A stretch of DNA of 47,629 bases from JACORV01 sp041484135. GTDB taxonomy: Bacteria > Gemmatimonadota > Gemmatimonadetes > Gemmatimonadales > JACORV01. Shown here piece by piece: positions 33,378 through 41,940 of this stretch. The number at the start of each line of letters is the position of its first letter. Position 1 is the stretch's first letter. The notes beneath the pieces were generated by a model that searched no databases, was not told the origin of the DNA, and saw only the letters and a list, made by a program, of their open reading frames with translations. The stretch spans positions 1 through 47,629 of the forward strand of contig JBGPHD010000003.1 in the NCBI GenBank assembly GCA_041484135.1, written 5' to 3'. Position numbers and translations under genes: made by a program.

Positions 33378-34635
33378 CGGGCCAGGGTGCGCGCGCGCGC
33401 ACCGGCACAACGTCCCAGGGCTCGCGGGCTCCGTGATCGCGGGGCTCCTCGCGGCCATGCTGCTGTGCACCTCGGCATCGGCGCCCGCCCCTCTCCTCGC
33501 GCAGCAACCGCCCCAGGACACCACGCTCCAGCGGAGCCAGGCGCGCCTCCTCGAGATCCGGCGCGAGCGCGAGCGGCTCCAGCAGGAGATGGAGCGGCTG
33601 CGCGGCCGGGTGCACTCGCTCTCCAGCGAGCTCACCAACATCGAGCAGCAGGTGCAGACCACCGGCCGCATCGTGAGCGAGCTGGACCTCCAGGTCACGG
33701 CGATGGGCTCGCAGATCGAGCGGACCACCGCGGACCTCATCGTGGCGGAGGACGCGCTGGTCGAGAAGCGCGCCATCCTCGAGCACCGGCTCTCCGAGAT
33801 CAGCAAGCGCGGGTCGCTCTACGCCGCGCGGGTGCTGCTGGGCGCCGAGTCGTTCGGGGACCTCATCTCCCGCTACAAGTACCTCTACCTCATCAGCCGG
33901 CAGGACCGGCAGCTGGTGTCGGACGTGAAGGCGCTGCGGGACCGCGTGTCCGAGCAGCGGGACGGGCTCCTCAACCTCCGCAACAGTCTCGCCAACCGGC
34001 GCGACGAGCGGGCCGAGGAGAACGTGCGGTTCCGCGAGCTGGAGCAGCAGCGGCAGCAGAGCCTGGTGAACTCCCAGCGCGACCAGCAGCGGATGGAACA
34101 GCGGCTCGCGCAACTGGTGCGCGACGAGGCCCGCCTGAACGACCTCATCGTAGCCTTCGAGCGGCGCCGTCTCGAGGCCGCGCGCTCCGCCTCCGCCGCC
34201 GGCGCGGCCGCGCGCGCCGGGACCATCCGCACCACCGACCTCGGCCAGCTCGATTGGCCGGTGAACGGCGACATCATCTATCGCTTCGGCCGGCAGCAAC
34301 TCCCCAACAACACCACCATCCGGTGGAACGGCATCGGCATCGCGGTGGCGTCGGGCACGCCCGTGAAGGCCATCGCCGCGGGCACCGTCCGGGTGGCGCA
34401 GCCCCTCGGCACCTACGGCCTGTCGGTCGTCATCGACCACGGCGGCGGGTACTACAGCGTCTACGGGTTCCTGGCGGATGTCACGGTGCGCCAGGGCCAG
34501 GCGGTGCAGCGCGGGCAGGTGCTCGGGACCTCGGGCGGGGCCAACTCGGACCAGGGGCCCCACGTCCACTTCGAGATCCGCGGCCAGGGGGGCGAGGCGC
34601 TCGACCCGATCGCGTGGCTCCGCCGCCGCCAATGA
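33370..34635 (+). CDS. envC: EnvC-like murein hydrolase activator, LytM domain
   Basis: 421 aa, starting eight bases before ftsX ends. Signal segment (GLAGSVIAGLLAAMLLCTS), long coiled coil at about 50-280 (RRERERLQQEMERLRGRV and onward), then a LytM/M23 domain. The M23 zinc site is degenerate: the usual His and Asp of HxGxDxxxxxG read WNGIGIAVASG, while GPHVHFEIR keeps the HxH. This is the pattern of EnvC, which does not cut peptidoglycan but activates an amidase when FtsEX hydrolyses ATP. Confidence 0.9.
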   Translation: MSSGPGCARAHRHNVPGLAGSVIAGLLAAMLLCTSASAPAPLLAQQPPQDTTLQRSQARLLEIRRERERLQQEMERLRGRVHSLSSELTNIEQQVQTTGRIVSELDLQVTAMGSQIERTTADLIVAEDALVEKRAILEHRLSEISKRGSLYAARVLLGAESFGDLISRYKYLYLISRQDRQLVSDVKALRDRVSEQRDGLLNLRNSLANRRDERAEENVRFRELEQQRQQSLVNSQRDQQRMEQRLAQLVRDEARLNDLIVAFERRRLEAARSASAAGAAARAGTIRTTDLGQLDWPVNGDIIYRFGRQQLPNNTTIRWNGIGIAVASGTPVKAIAAGTVRVAQPLGTYGLSVVIDHGGGYYSVYGFLADVTVRQGQAVQRGQVLGTSGGANSDQGPHVHFEIRGQGGEALDPIAWLRRRQ

Positions 34636-34774
34636 CGTCGGGCCGGGACCAGCGCGTCATCAAGCGCTGCGGGCCTGCACCGCCCCCGCTGCGGCGAGGA
34701 TTGGCGCGGCGCCACCCGCGACTGGTAGCGCACTCCCTGTAACGCAGCCCAAGGTTGCGCTCCCGCGCTCCCGC

Positions 34775-34780
34775 CATTTT
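34775..34780 (+). promoter_or_regulatory. -10-like box before the MerR-like gene
   Basis: CATTTT with an 11-base gap to ATG 34792 and no Shine-Dalgarno, the same spacing as lepA. It is the weakest match of the set. The rest of the 156-base gap after envC shows no clear terminator. Confidence 0.3.
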
Positions 34781-34791
34781 CTTCTTGTACC

Positions 34792-35796
34792 ATGCCCGAC
34801 GAAACGCTGCTGACGCTCCGCCAGCTGGCCGCCCAGCTTGCCCTGCCGGAATCCACGATCCGCTACTACCGGGACGCCTTCCTCGACCACATCCCGTCGG
34901 TCGGCACGGGGCGCCGCCGTCGCTACCCGTCGCAGGCCGTTGCGGTCTTGCGCTCGATCGCGAGGAGCTACGCCTCCGGTCAGTCCCGCGGCGACATCGC
35001 CCGCGCCCTCGAGCAGCACGCGCCGCGTCCCGCGACGGTCGCCACGGCGGCGCAGCACAGCGCACCCACCCGGGCCATGGACGAGGTCTCGAATCTCGAC
35101 CTCCTGGGCGCCATCCTGGACGGCGAGCGCGAGCAGCGCGACGCCCTCTGGCAGATGGCCAAGGAGATCGTGCGCCTGACCGGCGTGCTGGAGGGCCAGG
35201 ACAAGGTGCTGGGCGAGATCGCCGACCGCGCCGGCGTGGTGGTCTCGGGCCGGCCCGCGGTCGCCGCGCCTGCAGCGAGGCCGGCGCTCTCGGCGCCGAA
35301 TCCGATGGCGGAAGCCGCGCCGGCGCCCGCCGCGGTCCCGCTGCCGCCACCAGCTCCTCCCGCACCGCACCCCCAGGCGAGCGCGTTCCAACCTCCGCCG
35401 CCGATGCCTCCGCCGCCGCCCCCGGTCGTCTCGACGGAGCCGGTGCGGATCTGGCCGGAGCCGTCGCCTGTCGCCGAGCCGCCGATGCCGGCGCCGCCCG
35501 CGTTCATCGGCGGCAACCCGTTCTCCGGCGGTCCGCTGCCGGAACTGGAGCCGGAGCCTCCCGCCTCACCGTTCCGGTCGAGCGTCCCGGCAGCGCCGAT
35601 GGTCGAGGGCGGCGAGATGGAGCGCTTGAGGCAGGAGCTGGAATCGGAGCGAGCCCTGGTCGAGCGGCTGCGCGAGGCCAAGCTGCAGCTCGAGCACCGC
35701 ACCGCCGATGCCGAGTCCGCGCTCGAGAACAACCGCGGCCGCCGCTCGTCCGTCATCAAGCGGCTCCTCACCGGCGAGAAGGGCGATGACCGGTAA
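34792..35796 (+). CDS. MerR-type HTH protein with Pro-rich and coiled-coil tail
   Basis: 334 aa. N-terminal MerR-like helix-turn-helix (LTLRQLAAQLALPESTIRYY, RYPSQAVAVLRSIARSY), a helical segment at about 95-150, a Pro/Ala-rich stretch of about 130 residues (PPPPMPPPPPPVV) and a C-terminal coiled coil (MERLRQELESERALVERLRE). DNA binding is likely; the ligand domain typical of MerR sensors is missing, so it may be a nucleoid or chromosome-associated factor. Overlaps the next small gene. Confidence 0.75.
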   Translation: MPDETLLTLRQLAAQLALPESTIRYYRDAFLDHIPSVGTGRRRRYPSQAVAVLRSIARSYASGQSRGDIARALEQHAPRPATVATAAQHSAPTRAMDEVSNLDLLGAILDGEREQRDALWQMAKEIVRLTGVLEGQDKVLGEIADRAGVVVSGRPAVAAPAARPALSAPNPMAEAAPAPAAVPLPPPAPPAPHPQASAFQPPPPMPPPPPPVVSTEPVRIWPEPSPVAEPPMPAPPAFIGGNPFSGGPLPELEPEPPASPFRSSVPAAPMVEGGEMERLRQELESERALVERLREAKLQLEHRTADAESALENNRGRRSSVIKRLLTGEKGDDR

Positions 35797-36109
35797 CCTG
35801 CCGTCGGGGCGGATCCCCACGGTCGGGATGCGCGAGATCGTGGCGGCGCTGCACCGCCGGCGCGCCCGCCGTCGCGAGACGGTGACGGAGATGCGGCACG
35901 CCCTCGAGCAGCTCTCCAGTGGCGTGGAGCGGCATCTCGCGCGGATGGCGCAGCTCAAGGAAGCGGTCGAAGCGCAGGGCGGCGACCTGTCATCGCTCCA
36001 GTACTACGACAACGTCATGGCGAGATTGCGCGGCGAGCTGCGCTCGGCGGAACGGGCGCTGGCGGAAGTGTTCCGCGCCGCGGCGGACGGGCTTCCGGCG
36101 GGGACCTAG
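35786..36109 (+). CDS. small coiled-coil protein, unknown function
   Basis: 107 aa, ATG 35786 lying 11 bases inside the end of the MerR-like gene. Mostly helical and charged (VAALHRRRARRRETVTEMRH, LARMAQLKEAVEAQGGDLSS), no signal peptide, no named domain. Probably a partner of the upstream coiled-coil protein. Its TAG stop shares the palindrome CTAG with the stop of the convergent GGDEF gene. Confidence 0.6.
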   Translation: MTGNLPSGRIPTVGMREIVAALHRRRARRRETVTEMRHALEQLSSGVERHLARMAQLKEAVEAQGGDLSSLQYYDNVMARLRGELRSAERALAEVFRAAADGLPAGT

Positions 36110-37548
36110 GGCTTCGCCGCGAGCGCGATGGCGATGCGGTCGTCGGCGGTGGTCTTGGCGCGCAGCAGCGCGCTGTTGGCCAGGGTGAAGAGGTCCTCCG
36201 TGCGGAGCACCTCGGGATGCGGGAAGGACACGATGCCGGCGGAGAAGTTGGGCCGCCCGTCGGGCGGAACGGTGAAGGTGTGCTTGCCCACGATCCCGCG
36301 CAGTCGCTGGACGAAGTTGCGGGCGCCGCGCGCGTCGGTCTCCGGCAGCACCAGGGCGAACTCGTCGCCGCCGTACCGCGCCACGAAGTCCGGCGAGCGC
36401 AGCTCGCGCTGGAGCAGATGACCGACCTCCACCAGGATCGTGTCGCCGATGGCGTTCCCCAGCCTGGCGTTGATCTCGCGGAACCGGTCCAGGTCGAGCA
36501 GGACGACACAGAAACGCAGCCGGTAGCGCCGCGCCCGCTCGAACTCGTCCTTGATCCGCCGGTCGAGCGCGTCGAGACTGGCGCACCCGGTCATCGAGTC
36601 GAGCGCCCCGGCGCCGCTCTGCCGGCGGAAGATGGCGGCGCGACGGTCCTCGTTCTCCAGCACCTTGGCGGCCGCCTGCGCGATGGTATCGGCCAGCGCC
36701 ACGTCCCGTGCCGTGAGTTCCGCATCCCCCTCCTTGGTCCGGAGGAAGAAGACGCCGGCGGGCGCGCCCTGGACGAACACGGGCAGCGCCACCGCCGACC
36801 GGATGTCCACGTCGATGGATTGCGTCGCCCAGCTCTCGCGGATGGTCGCGAAGAGCGGGTGTTCCTTGATGTTCTCGATGACCACCGGCCGCTCGGTCCG
36901 CAGCGCTTCCCGGAGCTCGGGGTACTTGTCGAGCTCGACGGTGATGTCCCGGGCCGCGGCGTTCTCGTACACCGCCACGACGCGGCCGTGACGCTCCCCC
37001 GGTTGCGTGAGCACGAACGAGCAGTGCGACAGGTTGAGGGCCTGCCCCACCCGCCGCACCAGTGTCTGGAAGATCTCCTCGGCCCGGAGCGAGGCCGAGA
37101 CCTCCTGGAAGATGTCGAAGAGCAGCTCCCGCTGGCGCAGCGAGGCCCGGAGCTCGCGCAGATCCTGCTGGAGCTGGACCAGCCGGGAGAGACGGGCCTG
37201 GAACTCGCTCACCCGGACCGGCACGGCCAGCGCGTCGTCCGCGCCCGCCAGGAGGAGGTCCGCGAGCACCTCGGGGTCCGCGTCGCCGCTGACGGCGATG
37301 AGCGGCACGTCCACGTCGTGGATCGCGCTCTTGCAGGCCCGCACCCGCGCCGCCGCCGACTCGGCCGGACCCTTCACGCAGAGCAGGACCGCGTCGCCCT
37401 GCTTCGCCGTCACGGCCTCCGCGATGTCGGCGTCCGCCGGCAGCTCGCCCACGCCGAAGCCGGCGTGCGTGAGCGACGCGAGGAGGCCGGCGGGTCGCGC
37501 CGACGGTTCACCCGCCACCAGCAGTTGCAATCGGAGGAGCTCGGTCAA
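36106..37548 (-). CDS. GAF-GGDEF diguanylate cyclase with receiver-like N-terminus
   Basis: 480 aa. Start is a TTG (37548) with GAGG five bases upstream; no ATG or GTG is suitable. Residues about 1-115 are receiver-like (LQLLVAGEPSARPAGLLASL) but the acidic pocket is not obvious. GAF domain at about 150-310. GGDEF domain at the C-terminus with active site RYGGDEFAL and an inhibitory RxxD site (RSPD) five residues before it, so it should make cyclic di-GMP and be product-inhibited. Convergent with the small coiled-coil gene. Confidence 0.9.
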   Translation of the reverse strand: MTELLRLQLLVAGEPSARPAGLLASLTHAGFGVGELPADADIAEAVTAKQGDAVLLCVKGPAESAAARVRACKSAIHDVDVPLIAVSGDADPEVLADLLLAGADDALAVPVRVSEFQARLSRLVQLQQDLRELRASLRQRELLFDIFQEVSASLRAEEIFQTLVRRVGQALNLSHCSFVLTQPGERHGRVVAVYENAAARDITVELDKYPELREALRTERPVVIENIKEHPLFATIRESWATQSIDVDIRSAVALPVFVQGAPAGVFFLRTKEGDAELTARDVALADTIAQAAAKVLENEDRRAAIFRRQSGAGALDSMTGCASLDALDRRIKDEFERARRYRLRFCVVLLDLDRFREINARLGNAIGDTILVEVGHLLQRELRSPDFVARYGGDEFALVLPETDARGARNFVQRLRGIVGKHTFTVPPDGRPNFSAGIVSFPHPEVLRTEDLFTLANSALLRAKTTADDRIAIALAAKP

Positions 37549-37636
37549 TCCTGCCTCACGCCCGGTCCCGCACGGCGCGAACGTAGTCGCGCCGCGCGCG
37601 CGCCGCAAGCAACGCCCACGGGCCGGAGGGCGCGCG

Positions 37637-38287
37637 ATGGACGCTGACCGCACGCGGACCGCCCGCCGGCGCATGGTGTCGCGACAGCTCGCCGCGCGCG
37701 GCATCGCCGACGGGCGCGTCCTGGCGGCGATGGCCACGGTGCCGCGGCACCTCTTCGTGCCTCCGGGCTTCGAGCGCGCGGCCTACGACGACGCGCCCCT
37801 GCCCGTCGGGGAGGCGCAGACGATCTCGCAGCCGTACATCGTCGCCCTGATGACCGCGTCGCTGCGGCCGCGGCGGACCCACCGCATCCTCGAGATCGGC
37901 ACCGGCTCCGGATACCAGACCGCGATCCTCGCCCATCTCGCCGCGCGGGTCTTCACCATCGAGCGGATCCCGGCGCTGGCCGACGGCGCCCGCGCCCGCC
38001 TCACGGCCCTGGGCTACGGCAACGTCGTCTACCGGGTCGGTGACGGCACCCTCGGGTGGCCCGAGGAGGCGCCGTTCGACGGGATCGTGATCACCGCGGC
38101 GGCGCCGCTCCTTCCCGCCCCGCTCCTCGACCAGCTCGCCCCGGGCGCCCGCATCGTGGTGCCGGTGGGCGACCGCGCGCTCCAGGAGCTGCTGGTGGGG
38201 GTGAACGGCCCGGCCGGACTCGAGACCAGCCGCGCGGGGGCCTGCCGGTTCGTGCCCCTGATCGGCGCGCACGCCTTCGACCGGTAG
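37637..38287 (+). CDS. pcm: protein-L-isoaspartate O-methyltransferase
   Basis: 216 aa. SAM-dependent repair of isoaspartyl residues in damaged proteins. Motifs: RHLFVPPGFERAAYDDAPLP, TISQPYIVALM, SAM-binding LEIGTGSGYQTAILA, FDGIVITAAAP, ARIVVPVGD. GGAGGG Shine-Dalgarno upstream of ATG 37637. Its TAG overlaps the GTG of the next gene (TAGTG). Confidence 0.94.
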   Translation: MDADRTRTARRRMVSRQLAARGIADGRVLAAMATVPRHLFVPPGFERAAYDDAPLPVGEAQTISQPYIVALMTASLRPRRTHRILEIGTGSGYQTAILAHLAARVFTIERIPALADGARARLTALGYGNVVYRVGDGTLGWPEEAPFDGIVITAAAPLLPAPLLDQLAPGARIVVPVGDRALQELLVGVNGPAGLETSRAGACRFVPLIGAHAFDR

Positions 38288-39210
38288 TGGCCGACCTCCC
38301 GAAGGAAGGCCTCCTCGGTGCGCACGTCTCGAGCGAGGGTGGCGTCGCCCGCGCCCCCGCGCGCGGCGGCGCCATCGGCGCCACGGCGATCCAGCTCTTC
38401 ACCAAGACGCCTAACCAATGGCGCGAGCGCGAGGTGGCGCCCGAGGCCGCCCGGGAGTTCGGGGACGCCATGGCCCGCCACGGGATCAGGGTCGCGGTCA
38501 GCCACGACTCGTACCTCATCAACCTCGCCTCTCCCAAAGGCGCGCTCCGCGCCCGCTCGCAGGCCGCCTTCACCGCCGAGCTCTTTCGGGCCGAGCGGCT
38601 GGGGCTCGCGTACGTCGTCTCGCATCCCGGCAACTACCTCGACGACCGTGCCCGCGGCCTGGCGCGCAACGCGCTGGCCTACGCCGAGTGCCTTGCGGCC
38701 GCACCGGGCCGGGTGAAGGTGGCGATCGAGGTCACCGCCGGATCGGGGACGGCCCTCGGCGCGCACTTCGAGGAGCTGGGGGAGCTGGTGGACCGGATGC
38801 CCGCCCGGGCGCGGAAGCGCGTCGCCTTCTGCGCCGACACCTGTCACCTCTTCGCCGCCGGCTACGACCTGGCCGGTGACTTCGACGGCGTCTGGCGTGC
38901 CTTCGACCGGGTGCTGGGATTCGAGCGGCTGGCGGTCATGCACCTCAACGACTCGCGCGGCGGCCTGGGCAGCCGGCTCGACCGGCATCAGCTGATCGGC
39001 GACGGCGAGCTGGGGAAGGAGCCGTTCAGGAGGATCATGACCGATCCGAGGTTCCGGGGCGCGATCAAGCTGATCGAGACCCCCAAGGGGGAGGACGGCG
39101 TCACGAACGACCGGAAGATGCTGCGCCGTCTCAGGGCGTATGCGCGCGGCGGCGCGGGGTCGGCGGGGCTTGGGACGGCCGTTCCCACCTCTCGGGAACC
39201 GGAACTTTGA
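38287..39210 (+). CDS. nfo: endonuclease IV (AP endonuclease family 2)
   Basis: 307 aa TIM-barrel zinc enzyme that cuts DNA at abasic sites. GTG start in the TAGTG junction with pcm. Motifs: LLGAHVSSEGGV, IQLFTKTPNQWRERE, YVVSHPGNYLD, VAIEVTAGSGTALG, CADTCHLFAAGYD, MHLNDSRGGLGSRLDRHQLI, IGDGELGKEPF and KLIETPKGEDG. The zinc-cluster residues are present. The motif usually HAPYLINLA reads HDSYLINLA. C-terminal about 20 residues are a low-complexity extension. Confidence 0.94.
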   Translation: MADLPKEGLLGAHVSSEGGVARAPARGGAIGATAIQLFTKTPNQWREREVAPEAAREFGDAMARHGIRVAVSHDSYLINLASPKGALRARSQAAFTAELFRAERLGLAYVVSHPGNYLDDRARGLARNALAYAECLAAAPGRVKVAIEVTAGSGTALGAHFEELGELVDRMPARARKRVAFCADTCHLFAAGYDLAGDFDGVWRAFDRVLGFERLAVMHLNDSRGGLGSRLDRHQLIGDGELGKEPFRRIMTDPRFRGAIKLIETPKGEDGVTNDRKMLRRLRAYARGGAGSAGLGTAVPTSREPEL

Positions 39211-39224
39211 GACCCACCGGGTGA

Positions 39225-39230
39225 TATGCT
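39225..39230 (+). promoter_or_regulatory. -10-like box for the metal island
   Basis: TATGCT with a 10-base gap to ATG 39241 and no Shine-Dalgarno. An inverted repeat GTTCCC/GGGAAC (39181-39186 and 39194-39199) lies just upstream, inside the end of nfo. Confidence 0.35.
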
Positions 39231-39240
39231 ATCCTTCGAC

Positions 39241-39594
39241 ATGCAGCGGACTTCGGGCCGGCTCAACTGGATACGCCGTTTGGCGTGCGTCTTCGCCGTG
39301 GGGCAAGGCCTGCTCTACGCCGCGCTGCCGTTCGCCGAGGCGCGGATGGAGCACCCGCCCGCCACGGCCGGCTACGAGTCCCGCCACAGTCACGACTGCG
39401 TCGCTCTCCATCAGCCCGACAAGTGCGTCTTCTGCCAGCTCGCCACGATGCGGGCCCGCCGCACCGACGCCGTGCTCGTCCGAGCGGAAGGCCGCACGGT
39501 CCTGGTGGGTGCGCCCAACCGCGGGACCGCCGAGCCGGAGCGCTTCGTCCATCGGTCGACCCTCTCCCGAGCCCCTCCCTCCTCCCTCGCCTGA
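39241..39594 (+). CDS. small exported Cys/His protein (DUF2946-like?)
   Basis: 117 aa. ATG 39241 preferred over 39226 because it fits the -10-like box and gives a clean signal segment (IRRLACVFAVGQGLLYAALP). The mature part has SHDCVALHQPDKCVFCQLA, a His/Cys arrangement like small metal-regulated proteins that precede outer-membrane receptors. Followed by an outer-membrane protein and a ZnuA-like gene. A metal-binding or metal-sensing role is inference. A similar protein lies at 44133. Confidence 0.6.
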   Translation: MQRTSGRLNWIRRLACVFAVGQGLLYAALPFAEARMEHPPATAGYESRHSHDCVALHQPDKCVFCQLATMRARRTDAVLVRAEGRTVLVGAPNRGTAEPERFVHRSTLSRAPPSSLA

Positions 39595-39600
39595 GCTCGC

Positions 39601-39621
39601 GGCGGCGCACGGTGCGCCGCC
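39601..39621. promoter_or_regulatory. 21-base palindrome before the outer-membrane protein gene
   Basis: GGCGGCGCAC and GTGCGCCGCC flank a single central G, in the 48-base gap between the small Cys/His gene and the GTG at 39643. As DNA it could be an operator; as RNA a stable hairpin close to the ribosome site (GAGGGA, 39635-39640). Confidence 0.45.
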
Positions 39622-39642
39622 CTACTCCAGCTACGAGGGACC

Positions 39643-40896
39643 GTGAAGATCCATCCGATACGACGGCGAGCGGTCACGCTCGTCACGATGATACTGCTCT
39701 GGGGCGGCGCGCTCGCCGCGCAGACCCCGGCCGACTCGGTGGCGCGCCGCCAGCAACGCACGCTCGACTCGCTGGCCGCGGCCCTCCGGGCCCTCCAGGC
39801 CCGGCTCGACAGCCTGGCCCGCGCGCGGGCGGACACGGCGCCGACCGACGACCTGGCCGCGCTGCGCGCCGCGGCCGCCGCCGCCGCGCCCGATTCGGGG
39901 ACGGCCAGCGCACCACGCCAGGCCCGCTTGGGCCAGAACGCACTCAACCCCGAGATCAGTGTCACCGCCATTGTGCACGCGGGCGTAGACCGACCGGGGC
40001 CGCAGGCTGAGCCCTTCAGCGCGCGTGAGTTCGAGTTCTCGTTCCAGTCCGCGCTCGATCCATACTCGTACACCAAGATCTTCCTCTCGGTCACGGACGA
40101 GGGGGCGGAGGTCGAGGAAGGCTATGCCTTCTGGTCCGGACTTCCCGGCCACACCCGGCTCGACGTCGGCCGGCTGCGCCAGCCGCTCGGCGAGCTGAAC
40201 CGGTGGCACCGGCATGCGCTGCCGGAGGGCGAGTTGCCGCTCGTGCATCAGCGCTACCTCGGCGGCACGGAAGGATTGAAAGGCACCGGCGTCTCACTCT
40301 ACGCGCCGCTGCCCATCTCCGGCCGGGCGGGAACCTACGAGTGGTACGGCCAGGTCACGCAGGGCACGAACGATTCCCTGTTCCTGGGCGGCAACCGGCC
40401 GAGCTTTCTGTCCGCGCTGTCGGGGTTCTGGCAGTTCACGCGTTCCACCTTCGCGCAGGTAAGCGTGTCCGGGGCCTACGGGACCAATCCCGACTCCAGC
40501 CTCAAGACGACGATCGGCGCGCTCGCGGTCCGCTTCACGTGGCGCCCGCCGGCCGAGGGCACGCGTCGTGAGTTCACGACGCGGGGGGAGCTGTTCGCGC
40601 TCCACCGCCGGTTCGCCGGCACCGGACCGGCCCGCCTTGGCGGGTACCTCGCCGCCTACTGGCGGCTCGACCGCCGCTGGATCGTCGGGGTGCGCGGCGA
40701 CTACGTTCAGTCCCCGGATCCCGTCGTCGCGGCACACGAGTGGGAGCTCCACTCGACGCTCACGTTCTGGCAGAGCGAATTCGTCTACCTTCGCGCCGAA
40801 TTCACCCACCACCGCGATGTCGCCGGCTTCAACTCCGAACGCCTTGCTCTCCACGCCGTCTGGGCCATGGGGCCCCACAAACACGAGCTCTTCTAA
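39643..40896 (+). CDS. outer-membrane beta-barrel protein, metal-uptake associated
   Basis: 417 aa, GTG with GAGGGA upstream. Signal peptide (TLVTMILLWGGALAAQ), a periplasmic coiled coil (ARRQQRTLDSLAAALRALQA) and a barrel of alternating strands (FSAREFEFSFQSALDPYSYT, GALAVRFTWRPP, EFVYLRAEFTHHRD). It ends WAMGPHKHELF, a His-containing C-terminus with the terminal Phe typical of barrel proteins. The ZnuA-like gene starts directly at the next base. Probably a porin-like channel for metal or metal chelate; substrate is inferred from neighbours. Confidence 0.75.
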   Translation: MKIHPIRRRAVTLVTMILLWGGALAAQTPADSVARRQQRTLDSLAAALRALQARLDSLARARADTAPTDDLAALRAAAAAAAPDSGTASAPRQARLGQNALNPEISVTAIVHAGVDRPGPQAEPFSAREFEFSFQSALDPYSYTKIFLSVTDEGAEVEEGYAFWSGLPGHTRLDVGRLRQPLGELNRWHRHALPEGELPLVHQRYLGGTEGLKGTGVSLYAPLPISGRAGTYEWYGQVTQGTNDSLFLGGNRPSFLSALSGFWQFTRSTFAQVSVSGAYGTNPDSSLKTTIGALAVRFTWRPPAEGTRREFTTRGELFALHRRFAGTGPARLGGYLAAYWRLDRRWIVGVRGDYVQSPDPVVAAHEWELHSTLTFWQSEFVYLRAEFTHHRDVAGFNSERLALHAVWAMGPHKHELF

Positions 40897-41940
40897 ATGA
40901 CTACCATGCTGCTCTCCGCGCTCACCGTCGCCGCCGCCCTGACGACGCCACCCAACCCCGTCCGGGTCGTGACCTCACTCACGACCTACGCCGCCATCAC
41001 CCGCGAGATCACGGGTGACCGCGCCACCGTCACCTCCATCGCCGAGGGGGATGAGGATCCGCATTTCGTGCAGCCGCGTCCCAGCTTCGTGCCGGCGCTG
41101 CGCGACGCGGACCTCTTCGTCAGCACCGGGATGGACCTCGAGCTGTGGGTCCCGGCCTTGCTCGACCGTGCCGGGAACGCGAACGTCCGCGAAGGCGGCC
41201 GGGGCTACGTCGCCGCGTACCAGGGCATCCACATCCTCGAGATACCCACTTCTTTGAGCCGCGCGCAGGGCGACATTCACGTGGACGGCAACCCGCACAT
41301 CTGGTCCGACCCGATCAGCGCGATCATCATCGCGCGCAACATCCTGGCGGGTCTCCAGCGGGTCTCGCCCGAGAACAGCGCCTTCTTCGCCGGGCGCGAG
41401 CAGGACTTCGAGCTGCGCATCCTACGCGCCACCTTCGGCGAGGAGCTGGTGCGGATCGTCACGCCGGCCGCGCTCTTCGGCCTCGCCAACAGCGACCGCC
41501 TGTTGCCGTTCCTCCAGAGCACCAACTACCAGGGCCATCCGCTGATCAGCCGCCTGGGTGGGTGGATGCAGCAGGCCCAGGCGTTCCGCGGGCGTGAGAT
41601 GGTCTGCTACCACAAGGAATGGAGCTACTTCTCCAACCGGTACGGCGTGCAGTGCGTCGAGTACATCGAGGCGAAGCCCGGCATCCCGCCGACGCCGCGG
41701 CACGTCCAGGATGTGATCGCGCTGATGCGCGACCGGCACATTCCGGTCCTCTTCGCCGCGAACTACTTCGACCGGAGCCAGATCCAGCAGGTGGCCGAGC
41801 GGACCGGGGCGACGGCGGTCGTCGTGCCGGCCATGACGAATGGCGCGCCCGGGATCACCACGTACTTCGACCTCATGAACACCTGGATCACCCAGCTGGC
41901 GCAGGGGTTCGCCGGCACGGCCGCGACGGGGGCGAGGTGA
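40897..41940 (+). CDS. metal ABC transporter substrate-binding protein (ZnuA-like)
   Basis: 347 aa, TroA/ZnuA superfamily. Signal-like N-terminus, then metal ligands His56 (DEDPHFVQP), His134 (GNPHIWSDP) and His239 (VCYHKEWSYF). Three His ligands favour zinc over manganese, though this is not decisive. The Glu usual in IFxE reads LFAANYFD. Starts immediately after the outer-membrane protein stop and overlaps the permease gene (GTGA). Confidence 0.85.
   Translation: MTTMLLSALTVAAALTTPPNPVRVVTSLTTYAAITREITGDRATVTSIAEGDEDPHFVQPRPSFVPALRDADLFVSTGMDLELWVPALLDRAGNANVREGGRGYVAAYQGIHILEIPTSLSRAQGDIHVDGNPHIWSDPISAIIIARNILAGLQRVSPENSAFFAGREQDFELRILRATFGEELVRIVTPAALFGLANSDRLLPFLQSTNYQGHPLISRLGGWMQQAQAFRGREMVCYHKEWSYFSNRYGVQCVEYIEAKPGIPPTPRHVQDVIALMRDRHIPVLFAANYFDRSQIQQVAERTGATAVVVPAMTNGAPGITTYFDLMNTWITQLAQGFAGTAATGAR

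Noticed and set aside
33370..34635. EnvC-like protein as an active M23 endopeptidase
   Set aside because: First His and the Asp of the M23 zinc site are missing and the gene follows ftsEX, so an activator role is more likely.
36217..37647. 476-codon plus-strand open frame opposite the GGDEF gene
   Set aside because: No motif; the GGDEF/GAF frame is certain.
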